A program made the position numbers and the translations under genes. The notes under the pieces were generated by a model, which had not been told where the DNA came from, did not search any database, and worked only from the letters and a program-made list of their open reading frames with translations. Shown here in pieces: positions 47,234 through 56,342 of a stretch of DNA of 64,000 bases. This DNA is from M3007 sp965249785. Its GTDB lineage: Bacteria > Bacteroidota > Bacteroidia > Chitinophagales > Saprospiraceae. Location: contig CBDFMU010000026.1 in the NCBI GenBank assembly GCA_965249785.1, positions 434,001 to 498,000 on the forward strand, given 5' to 3'. How positions within the stretch are numbered: the stretch's first letter is position 1; each line of letters opens with the position of its first letter.

Positions 47234-49339
47234 ATGTCAAAGCTCTTACTTTTTACTGTTCTCCTTCTTTTGTCCCATACTGTTCATGGCCAATGGCTTA
47301 GCGTCACCTCCGCCGAGTTGCCGCCCTATAATGTGCCTGCACAACTTATTCGCGACCATTTGACCGGGTCGGGCGTTGAAATTCTGGATGTCCAATTTGA
47401 TGGCGTGCCGAAAGCGGTCGGTTATTTTACGGGCGGCGACTCCACCATCGGGCTGCACCGTGGTCTGTTGCTTACTACTGGCCTGGCAGCGTCATCGCCC
47501 TTGAATGTCAACATAGCAGCTGATCAATTTGGAAGTGATTTTGCCTCCACTGATAATGGTCTCTCTTTGAACGACACGATGCTGGCTACATTGACCACTG
47601 GGCCGTTGCATGATTTGACGCGTTATCGCATTACCTTTCGTGCCAGTGGTGATTCCATTCAGTTTCGATATGTGTTTGGTTCGGAGGAATACCCGGAATA
47701 CGGTTGCTCGAACTTCAATGATGCATTCGGCTTTTTTCTGGAAGGTCCGGGCTACCCAACGCCTATAAATATTGCCCGCATACCTGGAACTAATCTTCCG
47801 GTGACGATCAATAGTATACATCCTGGCTATGGAATAGGCTGCCAGGTAAAGAATGGGCAGTACTATAACAACAACAATAGTAGCAACAAGCAGCCATCGT
47901 ATGATGGTTATCTTGATGTATTCATAGCTGAAGCTGCCGTGCAGCCTTGCGGAATTTATACGATGACGCTGGCCCTGGCCGACGTAGATGACGGGGTATG
48001 GGACTCTGGGGTGTTTCTGGAGGCCAAAAGCTTCGGCAGTGCAGAGGTGGTGACGGCTTCTTTTGAAGCAGGCAGCGCAATTTTGCCCGAAAATGCTATC
48101 GCCGATACAGTGAGCTTGCATTTTACAAATTTGCCGACTGTGCTATTGCCGCTGACGGTGAGTCTAAGCGGTACCGCACTGAATGGCATTGATTATCAAT
48201 TAATTGATTCTTCTGCAACTATTACTACAACGGATACAGTACTATACTGGCTGGTGCAGCCACTGCCCGATACATTGGCCGAATCGTTTGAAACGGTGGT
48301 GCTGACTGTGCGCGACACAGGCTGTTTCCTGCGTACGTTTACCCTTTTTATTGCCGACCCCGATCCAGAATTCCGCCCGGTAGATACGCTGATTTTCGCG
48401 ACTACGCCCGTAGTGCTGGTTGCCCCGATGCCCACTGCTTTAAGCAATAAAAGCTGGTTATTTAGCAATAATAATAGTATTTCTATTGCCCCCGTGCAGA
48501 CGATGGTGTATTCCGAATTGAGCGTGGGAAATAGCACTAATGCAGCGGATAATGTGCCAATGGACACACTTAGCGATGTGTCTTTGCTGGAATCGGTTTG
48601 TGTAAATATCCAACATGATTGGGTAGGCGACCTGAGCTTCTATTTGTTTGCCCCGAACGGACAGTTTGTCGAACTAAGTAGCAAGAACGGCGACAATGGA
48701 GCGAATTATACGAACACTTGCTTTTCCCCCGTGGCCATTGCATCCATTACTAATGGTCTACCACTTGCTCCGGCTTCGGCGGCACCGTTTACCGGGACTT
48801 TTCAACCCGAAGGCGACTGGAAGGACCTATTGGGTGCTCCTATTAATGGGGTGTGGAAACTGGGCGTAATTGATCGCAACAATGGTTTCACCGGCCAATT
48901 GCTCAACTGGTCATTGAATTTTTCAGGAGTCCAGATCGGTAATTTCCATTATTTATGGAATACGGGTGATACTACTTCGATAATCTCCGCAACCGAGCCG
49001 GGCATATATAAGGTAGCAGTGACTAATAGTGTTGGCACATTGACCAAAACTTTTATTGTGACCTCTCCCACTGCTACCGTTGAGCCGAAAACTGCTGCCA
49101 CGCTGCACTTTTCACCTAATCCGGCGGTGGAGGAAACTTTGGTGAGTTGGGATAATGCTTTAAATTTCAGCCAGATGCGAGTCTTTGATGTGCACGGTCG
49201 CCTAGCATTTTCGCAGGATATTATCGGTGCAGGGAGTATAGCTCTCAAAACGGCAGGCTGGGCTTCGGGTTGGTATGTGGTGCAGTTGGAAGGACAAGAT
49301 GGAAGGAGGGCGAGGGGGCAACTATCGGTAAAGAATTGA
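47234..49339 (+). CDS. Choice-of-anchor L and P-domain secreted protein with T9SS sorting domain
   Basis: About 701 residues from the ATG at 47234, directly before a signal peptide (LLLFTVLLLLSHTVHGQ). Residues about 25-260 match choice-of-anchor L (FVFGSEEYPEY-like 'RYVFGSEEYPEYGC', 'FNDAFGFFL', then 'TMTLALADVDDGVWDSGVF'). A Calx-beta-like segment follows (residues 265-385), then a proprotein-convertase P-domain ('CVNIQHDWVGDLSFYLFAPNG' split by its conserved Trp, and 'GVWKLGVIDRNNGFTG'). The C-terminus is a type A T9SS sorting domain. It probably acts as an adhesin or surface protein; no enzymatic motif is seen. It starts 67 bases after the M1 peptidase gene. Confidence 0.88.
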   Translation: MSKLLLFTVLLLLSHTVHGQWLSVTSAELPPYNVPAQLIRDHLTGSGVEILDVQFDGVPKAVGYFTGGDSTIGLHRGLLLTTGLAASSPLNVNIAADQFGSDFASTDNGLSLNDTMLATLTTGPLHDLTRYRITFRASGDSIQFRYVFGSEEYPEYGCSNFNDAFGFFLEGPGYPTPINIARIPGTNLPVTINSIHPGYGIGCQVKNGQYYNNNNSSNKQPSYDGYLDVFIAEAAVQPCGIYTMTLALADVDDGVWDSGVFLEAKSFGSAEVVTASFEAGSAILPENAIADTVSLHFTNLPTVLLPLTVSLSGTALNGIDYQLIDSSATITTTDTVLYWLVQPLPDTLAESFETVVLTVRDTGCFLRTFTLFIADPDPEFRPVDTLIFATTPVVLVAPMPTALSNKSWLFSNNNSISIAPVQTMVYSELSVGNSTNAADNVPMDTLSDVSLLESVCVNIQHDWVGDLSFYLFAPNGQFVELSSKNGDNGANYTNTCFSPVAIASITNGLPLAPASAAPFTGTFQPEGDWKDLLGAPINGVWKLGVIDRNNGFTGQLLNWSLNFSGVQIGNFHYLWNTGDTTSIISATEPGIYKVAVTNSVGTLTKTFIVTSPTATVEPKTAATLHFSPNPAVEETLVSWDNALNFSQMRVFDVHGRLAFSQDIIGAGSIALKTAGWASGWYVVQLEGQDGRRARGQLSVKN

Positions 49340-49458
49340 GGTTTCCCTAGCCTTGTCGAAGAGCTATATGCGCCTAGCATTGCATTCGCGCCAACAGCAG
49401 CGACGCAGGTAAAATTCCAATTGATTATAGTCATAAAAAACTAACAACTACAACAAAA

Positions 49459-49971
49459 ATGGAAAATAAGGAACCAATACCCACCCCTTACGAATGGGCT
49501 GGCCGAGTGGAGAAGTTTGAACAATTAACCGATGTTTTCTACGGTAAAGTTTTAAAAGATGAAATATTAGAGCCGCTGTTCAGGAATATGTCGCCAGAAC
49601 ATTCCAGACACGTTGCTCATTTTTTAGCAGAAGTATTGATGGGCCCCAAATTTTATAGTAAAGAATATGGCGATGATGCGCTCCGGCACATGGTGGGCAA
49701 GCATATTGGCAAGAAATTAAAGGAAGAACAACGAAAAAGATGGGTGGATTTACTACTGCGAAGTGCCGACGAAATAGGATTGCCGGACGATCCAGAATTT
49801 CGCTCCGTCTTCGTTGGGCATATTGAATGGGGGACGCGGGTGGCTTTAATTAATTCTCAACTAGAAGAAAATCCAGTAACAGATCAGGATCACATTCCAG
49901 AATGGGGCTGGGGCGAAGTAAAAGGGCCTTATGAAATAGTGGGTTCTTTATTTCAGCGGAAACAAGAATAA
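49459..49971 (+). CDS. Group II-like truncated hemoglobin
   Basis: 170 residues. The globin core shows LTDVFYGKVLKDEILEPLF (helices A-B), a 'HVAHFLAEVLMGPKFYS' stretch with the CD/E region, and 'ALRHMVGKHIGKKL', in which the His provides the proximal haem ligand. The pattern fits truncated (2/2) globins, probably group II. Such proteins bind O2 or NO; the role is not defined by the neighbours, a surface protein gene and a lipoprotein gene. Confidence 0.88.
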   Translation: MENKEPIPTPYEWAGRVEKFEQLTDVFYGKVLKDEILEPLFRNMSPEHSRHVAHFLAEVLMGPKFYSKEYGDDALRHMVGKHIGKKLKEEQRKRWVDLLLRSADEIGLPDDPEFRSVFVGHIEWGTRVALINSQLEENPVTDQDHIPEWGWGEVKGPYEIVGSLFQRKQE

Positions 49972-50002
49972 TTATTACTAATATTCGCCATGATCGGCCC
50001 AC

Positions 50003-51016
50003 ATGAAATACCTGATCCTCTTCACTATGTCCCTCCTGTCCCTGCTTTTTGGTTGCAACACTAAAAAAACACCTGAAAAGGTCGAAGAATATCCACGTTT
50101 TCCAGCAACCGACCATCCCGAAGCAAAGGTTATACCTGTGGCCTTGGATAGCAATTATTGGTTAAAATCTTATTACATCACGCCCGACAAGCAGAACGTC
50201 TATGTGCTGGGTTATCGAAAAATTGTCAAACCGATGAAAGAAGGCGAGGAGCCAAATCCGGGTGAACCTCGTCTCGCCGATTATCGCTTATATAGTCTGG
50301 ATAATAAAGGGCAAATCATCCACCGTCTGGACTTGCCGCGCGACGAAGCGTATGCGGGCGGTTCTTTTGTTTTGCTGGATAATCAATTAATGCTTGGTAT
50401 CAGTGGAGAAATGCTGGTGCTGGACCAGGAAAAATTTACGATACAGGAGAAAATACCCATCTATGATTCGCAGTCTTTTCCGTCCAAACAAGATGTGGAA
50501 CTAATGACGCCCGACGAACAACGGGATGCTTATCAGGAAAAATTTGATGCTATATTGGCAAAGCCGGCTTCCTGTCGATGGCTGGAATGGAGTCCTGGCG
50601 GCGGCTATCTGATATTTGTGCAAGGCCCGCCCGGCAAACGTTCCGCCTGGGACCCCATTAGTTGGGAAGATGAAGCACTGGCTGATCTAAAAAGTCGCTT
50701 TGAACCAATGGTGGTCGCCCGGAACCCGAACGCCAATAATTATGAAAAAGGAGAGAACTTTCGCTGTGTAGATGGCCCGGTGCAAATTCGGGAATTGGAT
50801 TATCTGTCGGCGGGTACGCAATTGGATTGGCCCAATTATAAAAACCGCACCGTGGTACAGTACGAAATGATCGTGGGTGCTAAAACGCTACATTTTTCTA
50901 CTACCGATAAAAGTCGGCATAACCTGCGGATGAGTTTTGCCGATAATCTGATGTTGTCCACCTCAGATGGGAGTGGTTGGCTGGCTTATGAGGGGATACT
51001 TTATCGGGTGGAATGA
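50003..51016 (+). CDS. Lipoprotein of unknown function
   Basis: 337 residues. The N-terminus is a lipoprotein signal with the lipobox LLFGC (Cys at about residue 18). The mature part is beta-rich, with repeated strand-turn segments (VYVLGYRKI, YRLYSLDNKGQIIHRLDL) that could be a propeller or beta-sandwich. No family recognised. It begins 31 bases after the globin gene and may share its transcript. A strong stem-loop begins at the last base of its stop codon. Confidence 0.75.
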   Translation: MKYLILFTMSLLSLLFGCNTKKTPEKVEEYPRFPATDHPEAKVIPVALDSNYWLKSYYITPDKQNVYVLGYRKIVKPMKEGEEPNPGEPRLADYRLYSLDNKGQIIHRLDLPRDEAYAGGSFVLLDNQLMLGISGEMLVLDQEKFTIQEKIPIYDSQSFPSKQDVELMTPDEQRDAYQEKFDAILAKPASCRWLEWSPGGGYLIFVQGPPGKRSAWDPISWEDEALADLKSRFEPMVVARNPNANNYEKGENFRCVDGPVQIRELDYLSAGTQLDWPNYKNRTVVQYEMIVGAKTLHFSTTDKSRHNLRMSFADNLMLSTSDGSGWLAYEGILYRVE

Positions 51017-51080
51017 CCGTATCGGCGGGTTTAGCCGCCGCCATACGTAGACTTTCGGCGGCTAAACCCGCCGGTACGGT
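51016..51080. repeat. 25-bp inverted repeat (GGCGGGTTTAGCCGCC type)
   Basis: Arms 51016-51040 and 51056-51080 pair at 24 of 25 positions around a 15-base loop. It lies between convergent genes and overlaps the ends of both (the stop of the lipoprotein and the stop of the oxygenase). There is no U-run on either side, so it is more like a dispersed palindromic repeat, although it could still block read-through. Confidence 0.7.
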
Positions 51081-51706
51081 TAGTTTGACTTCAACCATCC
51101 AGTAATACTCAATCTCGGTTGATGCGTAAGTAGTACTTCATGTTCTAATTCACTACTTTTAAAGAACACGCATTTGCCACTAATGGGCGCAACCGTTTGC
51201 AAGTAATCGTCGTGATAAATACATAATTCGCCGCCGTCTTTTTCCTGCCAATCGGTATTCAAATACATGATCATAGAATATGCTCTGCTCTTATTATTCT
51301 GAAATTGATCAAGATGTTTCTTATAAAAACTTCCTTTTTCGTATAATGCGTAATGGAATTCGTATCCAGTAATTCCTGTATAACAAGTACTATTTAAATA
51401 ACTTACAAAACAATCCATCAACTCAAAAAAACTGTTTTCATGCAAATCCTGATGTTTTGGATCAAGCCAATATATTTTATCGCTTCTAATTAATGTATCT
51501 TTTAAAACAACAGTATTATTTCCTATACCCGCAGCGAGTAGTTGTTGGTCTAAATAAAGAGCATGTAAGTTTTCTTTCAGGTGAGCAGCCAGCGAGACGC
51601 TTAAAAAGTTTTCCGCTATTCCTACCTTGTTTTCCACAAAACTGTCGATCAAAGAATTAAAAATGGTTTGCAATATTAGTGATTGAAACTTATGGCATAT
51701 AACCAA
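51080..51706 (-). CDS. 2OG-Fe(II) oxygenase (prolyl-4-hydroxylase-like)
   Basis: Up to 208 residues. The iron-binding HxD motif is in 'KHLDQF' near residue 133, the distal His in 'SSELEHEVLLT', and the 2-oxoglutarate-binding Arg in 'HQPRLSITGW'; these three are in the order and spacing of the P4H-type oxygenases. The listed start is a TTG (51706); other starts a little downstream are possible. The gene is AT-rich compared with its neighbours. It is divergent from a SAM-dependent methyltransferase gene, 194 bases away. Hydroxylation of a peptide or amino acid substrate is likely, but its identity is unknown. Confidence 0.85.
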   Translation of the reverse strand: MVICHKFQSLILQTIFNSLIDSFVENKVGIAENFLSVSLAAHLKENLHALYLDQQLLAAGIGNNTVVLKDTLIRSDKIYWLDPKHQDLHENSFFELMDCFVSYLNSTCYTGITGYEFHYALYEKGSFYKKHLDQFQNNKSRAYSMIMYLNTDWQEKDGGELCIYHDDYLQTVAPISGKCVFFKSSELEHEVLLTHQPRLSITGWLKSN

Positions 51707-51900
51707 TGGTGCGACAAGATAGATTTAATACCTGGTGTCGTGGGGATTTTGTTGTTAGTGGCCCGTAGCTGCAAGTGATAAACAAACGAACCTTCTCAAA
51801 AAACAAAAAAATGCCGTGGAAATTGGATTTCTTTGTGCATTCCAAATCCGTTCTAAACTTGCTTTGACCTATATAAATCAACAGTTTAACTCAATAAAAA

Positions 51901-52695
51901 ATGGCTAAAACACACTTACTCGAAGAACGGGCCAATAACATCTACAACAGCCAAAAAGAAATCTTTGAACACGTCTCGCGCGAGATGAAAGTCAGCAAAG
52001 AAGAAATTATTGATGGCTTTGTACGCTACAATAGCGAAGTGGAAAGCCTGGACAATGATGCTTACGAAGATAGCACCATCCGCATCGCTATGTATATGGA
52101 ATACATTCTGGAAGGTAGTTGGCACCAGGATCGGCAGAATATTCTGTATGATTTTATAGAACAATATCAGCCCAAAACGATCATTGATATTGGTTTCGGG
52201 GCACCGATGAAATATACCAAAGAATATGTATTAAATAATAAATCGGGGCAAGATATTCAGGTGACGTTGGCCGATAAATTTCCCTCGTCTTTTGATTTCG
52301 CCAAAATTATTCTTTCTTATTGGGATAAGGATTATGCCGATAAAATTGATTTTAAAATGGTGGATTTAGAAGACACTTCTTATATCGGCGATTACGATGC
52401 TTATATTTTACAAGATGCCATCGAACACGCGCCACAGCCAGAAGAATATTTAAAAAATATAGTTAATAATTGTCCTGCGGAATCGGTTATTTTGCTTTCT
52501 CTACCTATTGCGCCGCTTATTCCCTGCCATTTTATTCATTGGCTAAAAGAAGAAGATGCGCTTAAATGGGTGGAATCTTGTGGATTGACTATTCTAAATA
52601 AAGAACGCGTTTATGCCAATCCAGCAGTAGACTGGTTTGCAGAGAATCTTGGGGAAATATATAATTTAATGTTAGTTACAAAACGACAGCAGTAA
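51901..52695 (+). CDS. Class I SAM-dependent methyltransferase
   Basis: 264 residues. Residues 1-90 are helical with acidic character; then the Rossmann core with motif I IIDIGFGAPMKYT (about residue 94), an acidic residue at the end of strand 2 (VTLADKFP), motif IV-like DAYILQDAIEHAPQPEEYL, and 'SVILLSLPIAPL'. The substrate is unknown. Like the divergent oxygenase, it is AT-rich, and the two may form one modification unit; this is an inference from position and composition only. Confidence 0.82.
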   Translation: MAKTHLLEERANNIYNSQKEIFEHVSREMKVSKEEIIDGFVRYNSEVESLDNDAYEDSTIRIAMYMEYILEGSWHQDRQNILYDFIEQYQPKTIIDIGFGAPMKYTKEYVLNNKSGQDIQVTLADKFPSSFDFAKIILSYWDKDYADKIDFKMVDLEDTSYIGDYDAYILQDAIEHAPQPEEYLKNIVNNCPAESVILLSLPIAPLIPCHFIHWLKEEDALKWVESCGLTILNKERVYANPAVDWFAENLGEIYNLMLVTKRQQ

Positions 52696-52697
52696 CA

Positions 52698-53180
52698 TTA
52701 ATCCAATTCATTTAGCAACTTATCCAAATCCAGCACCCGCGTATACATTTCCAGCGAACCATCCGACTGATGCGGCCACAGTTCGCGTGGACGATCCCAA
52801 TATAATTCTACGCCATTATTATCGGGATCATTCAGATAGATAGCCTCCGAGACACCATGATCGGCAGCACCAGTCAGTGGATAATTCGCTTCGAGCAGCC
52901 GTGCATATATAGCCGCCAAATCCTTGCGCGTAGGGTACAAAATAGCCGTGTGGTACAGCCCGGCACTACGCACAGGCGCAGGCGGCATCCCCAGACTATG
53001 CCAAGTATTTAAACCGATGTGATGGTGATAACCGCCAGCAGAGAGAAAAGCCGCTTGTCCGCCATAGAGCAGTGTCACTTCAAAACCCAGTAGATCGCGG
53101 TAGAAATCGCGGGTAGAAACCGATGCGCACGTGGCAGGTCTGGATCCTGAAAACTTTTAATGTGGATGTGGCCGCACCAA
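52698..53180 (-). pseudogene. VOC (glyoxalase/dioxygenase-like) protein, truncated and frameshifted
   Basis: The intact part (52698 to about 53125) encodes a vicinal-oxygen-chelate module with STRDFYRDLLGFEV, HHHIGLNTWHSLG and 'GVELYWDRP', the metal and fold motifs of catechol-dioxygenase-like VOC proteins. Upstream the reading shifts by one base: GHIHIKSFQDPDLPRA continues in another frame (about 53130-53170) and then runs into a stop without a start codon. The first few residues and half of the paired domain are therefore missing. The break point coincides with the stop codon of the small gene at 53181, suggesting a deletion junction. Confidence 0.7.
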
Positions 53181-53528
53181 TCAAAATGTCATCAGTGTTT
53201 GGGCGGGTGACACTATGTATGGTAAATAGTGCCAAAACTCATCCTTCTTAATGGACATAAGATACTGTTTGCCAGTTGAAAGAAAAAGGTAGTTGATTTG
53301 TCCTTGTGTAGTTGATAGGTATCTAATTCCATTGAAATGTTGCTTTTTCTCTTCAATGAATGTTATATCCTCGTCCGTAGCCACTGGCCCTGTTAGCAGA
53401 AATTGTTGAAGTGCATTCAACGGCTGTCCGGATTGCTCTGCTACTTGATACCTGATTTTTAATTTTTGAATTATCGGCAGCAAAGCCAGCCAATCTTTCG
53501 GGTCGCTCAATTGCAGCGTGATCGTCAT
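53181..53528 (-). CDS. Small unknown protein
   Basis: 115 residues, no signal or membrane segment. The N-terminal 50 residues are helical (WLALLPIIQKLKIRYQVAEQ), followed by a predicted beta-strand region; the last part (SPAQTLMTF) ends exactly at the VOC break point, so the C-terminus may be altered. The size and the helical N-terminus recall antitoxin-like proteins, but I do not recognise a family and there is no toxin-like partner beside it. Confidence 0.5.
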   Translation of the reverse strand: MTITLQLSDPKDWLALLPIIQKLKIRYQVAEQSGQPLNALQQFLLTGPVATDEDITFIEEKKQHFNGIRYLSTTQGQINYLFLSTGKQYLMSIKKDEFWHYLPYIVSPAQTLMTF

Positions 53529-53571
53529 AGTGGTTAATTTTAGACAAAGATATTTATAAAAAGTCTGCTAA

Positions 53572-54990
53572 TCAACACTCCGTAAAATTCACCGGAATAT
53601 TCACCGCCAAGCCGCCGTCCGCAGTTTCCTTGTACTTCGTACTCATGTCGCGGGCCGTATCTTTCATCGTTTTAATCACCGCATCCAGACTAACTTTCGC
53701 TTTGGACGGATCACTTTCCAATGCAATCTGGCTGGCGGTAATGGCCTTGATCGCACCCATCGTATTGCGTTCGATGCAGGGAATTTGTACCAGTCCGCCG
53801 ATGGGATCGCAAGTCATACCGAGGTGGTGTTCCATCGCGATTTCGGCGGCCATCATGGCTTGGGCATAACTCCCGCCCAGACATTCCGTAAGCGCGCCAG
53901 CTGCCATCGCTGAGGATACGCCGATTTCTGCCTGACAACCGCCCATTGCCGCCGAAATAGTCGCTCCTTTTTTGAATAAACTGCCCAATTCGCCCGCTGT
54001 GAGCAGAAATTTCACGATGTCATCTTCCTGAAAACCGTCGCTGAAACAAAGGTGGTACATCAGCACAGCGGGAATAACGCCAGCGGCGCCGTTCGTCGGC
54101 GCGGTCACAACCCGACTAAAAGCGGCATTTTCCTCGTTTACGGCCAATGCAAAACAACTCACCCATTTCAGGATTTCCTGAAAAGAATGCCCACCCCGAC
54201 TGATCTGCTGGATCCATTCTTCCACATCATTATACCGTCGGTTTTTGATCAATTTCCGATTGAGCGGTGCTGCTCGGCGCGCCAGTTCCAGTCCACCGGG
54301 CAACACGCCGTCAGTATGCGCACCGATGTACATGCACTGCTTCATCACCTCCCAGATATTCAATAACTCCGCCTTGATCTGTTCCTCTGAACGCCAGATG
54401 AGTTCGTTGCGAAACACGATTTCCGAAATGCTTTGATGCTCTTGAATACACCACGTACGGAGTTCCGAACCGTGGTCAATCGGGAAGGGCAAGACCATCT
54501 CACTGGCTTGATTTTCCTCGCCTTCTTTCACTACGAAACCGCCGCCAACAGAATAATAGGTTTGGCTTTCGCCACTACCATCTTGATAAAACGCCCTGAA
54601 AATCAACCCGTTGGCATGATAAGGCAAGGTTTGATCGTACAAAAACACCACATCGCGCTCCGGCTCGAAGGGTATCATGCGCCGACCGCCGAGGTTAATT
54701 TGTTTGGTAGCATTTATTTGATCAATATTGGACTGCACCGATTCGACGGGAATTGTGACCGGATCGTCGCCATTGAGTCCAAGTACTACGGCGAGGTCGG
54801 TGCCGTGGCCGTGACCAGTTTTGGCCAGCGAGCCATATAACTCGACTTGTACCGATTGAATATCGTCAAATTTTCCGGCGGCGGTTATTTCGTGTAGGAA
54901 ACGTTGGGCGGCGCGCCAAGGCCCCATCGTGTGAGAACTGGATGGGCCAATCCCGATTTTAAAAATATCAAAAACACTAATTCTTTCCAT
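53572..54990 (-). CDS. sdaA: L-serine ammonia-lyase (4Fe-4S)
   Basis: Converts L-serine to pyruvate and ammonia. 472 residues with beta and alpha domains fused. The N-terminal signature IGPSSSHTMGPWRAA is at residues 12-28; the alpha domain has APTNGAAGVIPAV, 'GGCQAEIGVSSAMAA' and 'GMTCDPIGGLVQIPCIERN', which provide the three cysteines of the oxygen-sensitive 4Fe-4S cluster. The sense-strand leader (54991-55060) contains 'ttgccctttgctggttgc' words. It is isolated, with a 400-base spacer to the divergent DUF2911 gene. Confidence 0.95.
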   Translation of the reverse strand: MERISVFDIFKIGIGPSSSHTMGPWRAAQRFLHEITAAGKFDDIQSVQVELYGSLAKTGHGHGTDLAVVLGLNGDDPVTIPVESVQSNIDQINATKQINLGGRRMIPFEPERDVVFLYDQTLPYHANGLIFRAFYQDGSGESQTYYSVGGGFVVKEGEENQASEMVLPFPIDHGSELRTWCIQEHQSISEIVFRNELIWRSEEQIKAELLNIWEVMKQCMYIGAHTDGVLPGGLELARRAAPLNRKLIKNRRYNDVEEWIQQISRGGHSFQEILKWVSCFALAVNEENAAFSRVVTAPTNGAAGVIPAVLMYHLCFSDGFQEDDIVKFLLTAGELGSLFKKGATISAAMGGCQAEIGVSSAMAAGALTECLGGSYAQAMMAAEIAMEHHLGMTCDPIGGLVQIPCIERNTMGAIKAITASQIALESDPSKAKVSLDAVIKTMKDTARDMSTKYKETADGGLAVNIPVNFTEC

Positions 54991-55387
54991 GCGTGGTGGT
55001 GTGGATGGTCAGGGAAAAGGCAATTAGCAACCAGCAAAGGGCAATTAACCTCTGGAAGCAACCGATGATTTGTTTCCTTTCGATTAATTAATTGCCAATT
55101 TGCTCTTTGCTTGTTGCCCTATGTCATTATGGTTGGCGAAAGTAGGCAAAAAACAATCTGTCGAAAATATAAGAATCGTTTGCTTTTGGGCTAAAATTTT
55201 GATCTTAGCCTTACGTTTAGAAAGGGTTGAGATAGTTGAGAAAATGTTGAGACTGTTGAGAAAAAGTTAGGATTTGCTCGATTCGACATTTTTAACCCTT
55301 CTCAACAATCTCAACCCTTTCAACCACCTCAACATTTTTTTCAACACAATCCATTCACGATTTCATCCTTCAAACTGTTAAAAATTT
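54991..55387. other. Divergent spacer sdaA/DUF2911 with word repeats
   Basis: 397 bases with no gene. 55019-55110 contains two facing blocks of 'ggcaattagcaaccagcaaag' type words (aattgccaatttgctctttgc on the other side), loosely complementary. 55221-55345 holds the CTCAAC inverted repeat listed next. No convincing TAnnTTTG element for either gene was found; a near match (TACTTTCG on the minus strand around 55140) may serve sdaA. Confidence 0.55.
55221..55345. repeat. GTTGAG/CTCAAC inverted repeat before the DUF2911 gene
   Basis: 55221-55242 and 55299-55320 are complementary at 21 of 22 positions; the flanks are further degenerate GTTGAG and CTCAAC words. The loop is 56 bases. It ends about 40 bases upstream of the DUF2911 start. 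Confidence 0.75.
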
Positions 55388-55900
55388 ATGAAAAAACCCT
55401 TCTTTTTACTCTTTTTGGGCCTGCTTGGCTTAGCCACAACGGCTTTTAGTCAAGAGGACAAAACAAAACGTCCTAGTCCTTCGGCGCAGGCCAAAGCAAT
55501 GGTCAATGGCAAAACCATCACCATTGATTATAGCCAGCCAGCGGTGAAGGGCCGCAAAATCTGGGGCGAACTGGTGCCCTATGGTCAAGTTTGGCGCACG
55601 GGTGCTAACGAAACAACTGCCTTTGAGGTGAGCGACGACGTCATGGTGGAGGGTAAAAAACTCGCCAAAGGTCGCTACGCACTGTTCACTATTCCCGGCG
55701 AAAAGGAGTGGACGATTGTCTTTAACAAGACGATTGCCTGGGGTGAATACAGTTACAAAGAAGCCGAAGATGTGCTGCGCGTAACCGTACCGTCGAAGCC
55801 ATCGGCGGCTATGAATGAGCGTTTTACGATCAATATTTCCGACAAAGGGGTAGTATCGTTACTGTGGGACAATCTGCAAGTGGACTTTACCGTGAAGTAA
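55388..55900 (+). CDS. DUF2911 domain-containing exported protein
   Basis: 170 residues with a signal peptide (PFFLLFLGLLGLATTAFSQ). The mature part fits DUF2911: SAQAKAMVNGKTITIDYSQP, then VKGRKIWGELVPYGQVWRTG and 'TTFEV'-like 'NETTAFEVSDDV', a beta-sandwich. The function of the family is unknown. It is preceded by the CTCAAC inverted repeat and is probably monocistronic. Confidence 0.9.
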   Translation: MKKPFFLLFLGLLGLATTAFSQEDKTKRPSPSAQAKAMVNGKTITIDYSQPAVKGRKIWGELVPYGQVWRTGANETTAFEVSDDVMVEGKKLAKGRYALFTIPGEKEWTIVFNKTIAWGEYSYKEAEDVLRVTVPSKPSAAMNERFTINISDKGVVSLLWDNLQVDFTVK

Positions 55901-55997
55901 TTTCTATGGATGATGTAGGGAAGAAATTGATAGAATAAGCCGTATTTTGCGTTGATAAAAGCAGTGTTTTTGTCAATTTCTTCCTTTTTTGTGCTGT

Positions 55998-56300
55998 ATG
56001 CCTACCGAGTTGGATCACTGTAAATTTATCGAAAAAGCCGCCGCCGCCATCGGCGATCGCTACCGTCTGGCTATTCTGCTTGAACTGGCGCAGCGTGGCG
56101 AGATTTGCTGTTCAGATGTGCAAGCATTGACTGGTTTGGCGCAGGCGACCTGTTCGCATCACCTCAAACTACTGGCCGAAAGTGATCTGGTGCAATCCCG
56201 CAAAGACGGGAAAAATCATTTTTTCCGCCTGCATCACGAAAACTTTTCCAAAATTTCTGCTTTCCTGGCTCAACTTTCCGGAGGCCTGCCCGTTCAATGA
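55998..56300 (+). CDS. ArsR-type winged-helix transcriptional regulator
   Basis: 100 residues from the ATG at 55998. Helix-turn-helix segment ICCSDVQALTGLAQATCSHH followed by LKLLAESDLVQSRKDGKNHFFRL, typical of ArsR/SmtB regulators. Four cysteines are present (Cys6, the CC pair at about residues 35-36, and one in the recognition helix, ATCSHH). The last two positions resemble redox- or electrophile-sensing arrangements rather than the classical ELCVCDL metal site. It lies 42 bases upstream of the Old Yellow Enzyme gene and probably controls it. Confidence 0.88.
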   Translation: MPTELDHCKFIEKAAAAIGDRYRLAILLELAQRGEICCSDVQALTGLAQATCSHHLKLLAESDLVQSRKDGKNHFFRLHHENFSKISAFLAQLSGGLPVQ

Positions 56301-56342
56301 ATCGAAATTTTTCGATTTGTAAACTAAACGGCATACGCTTCC

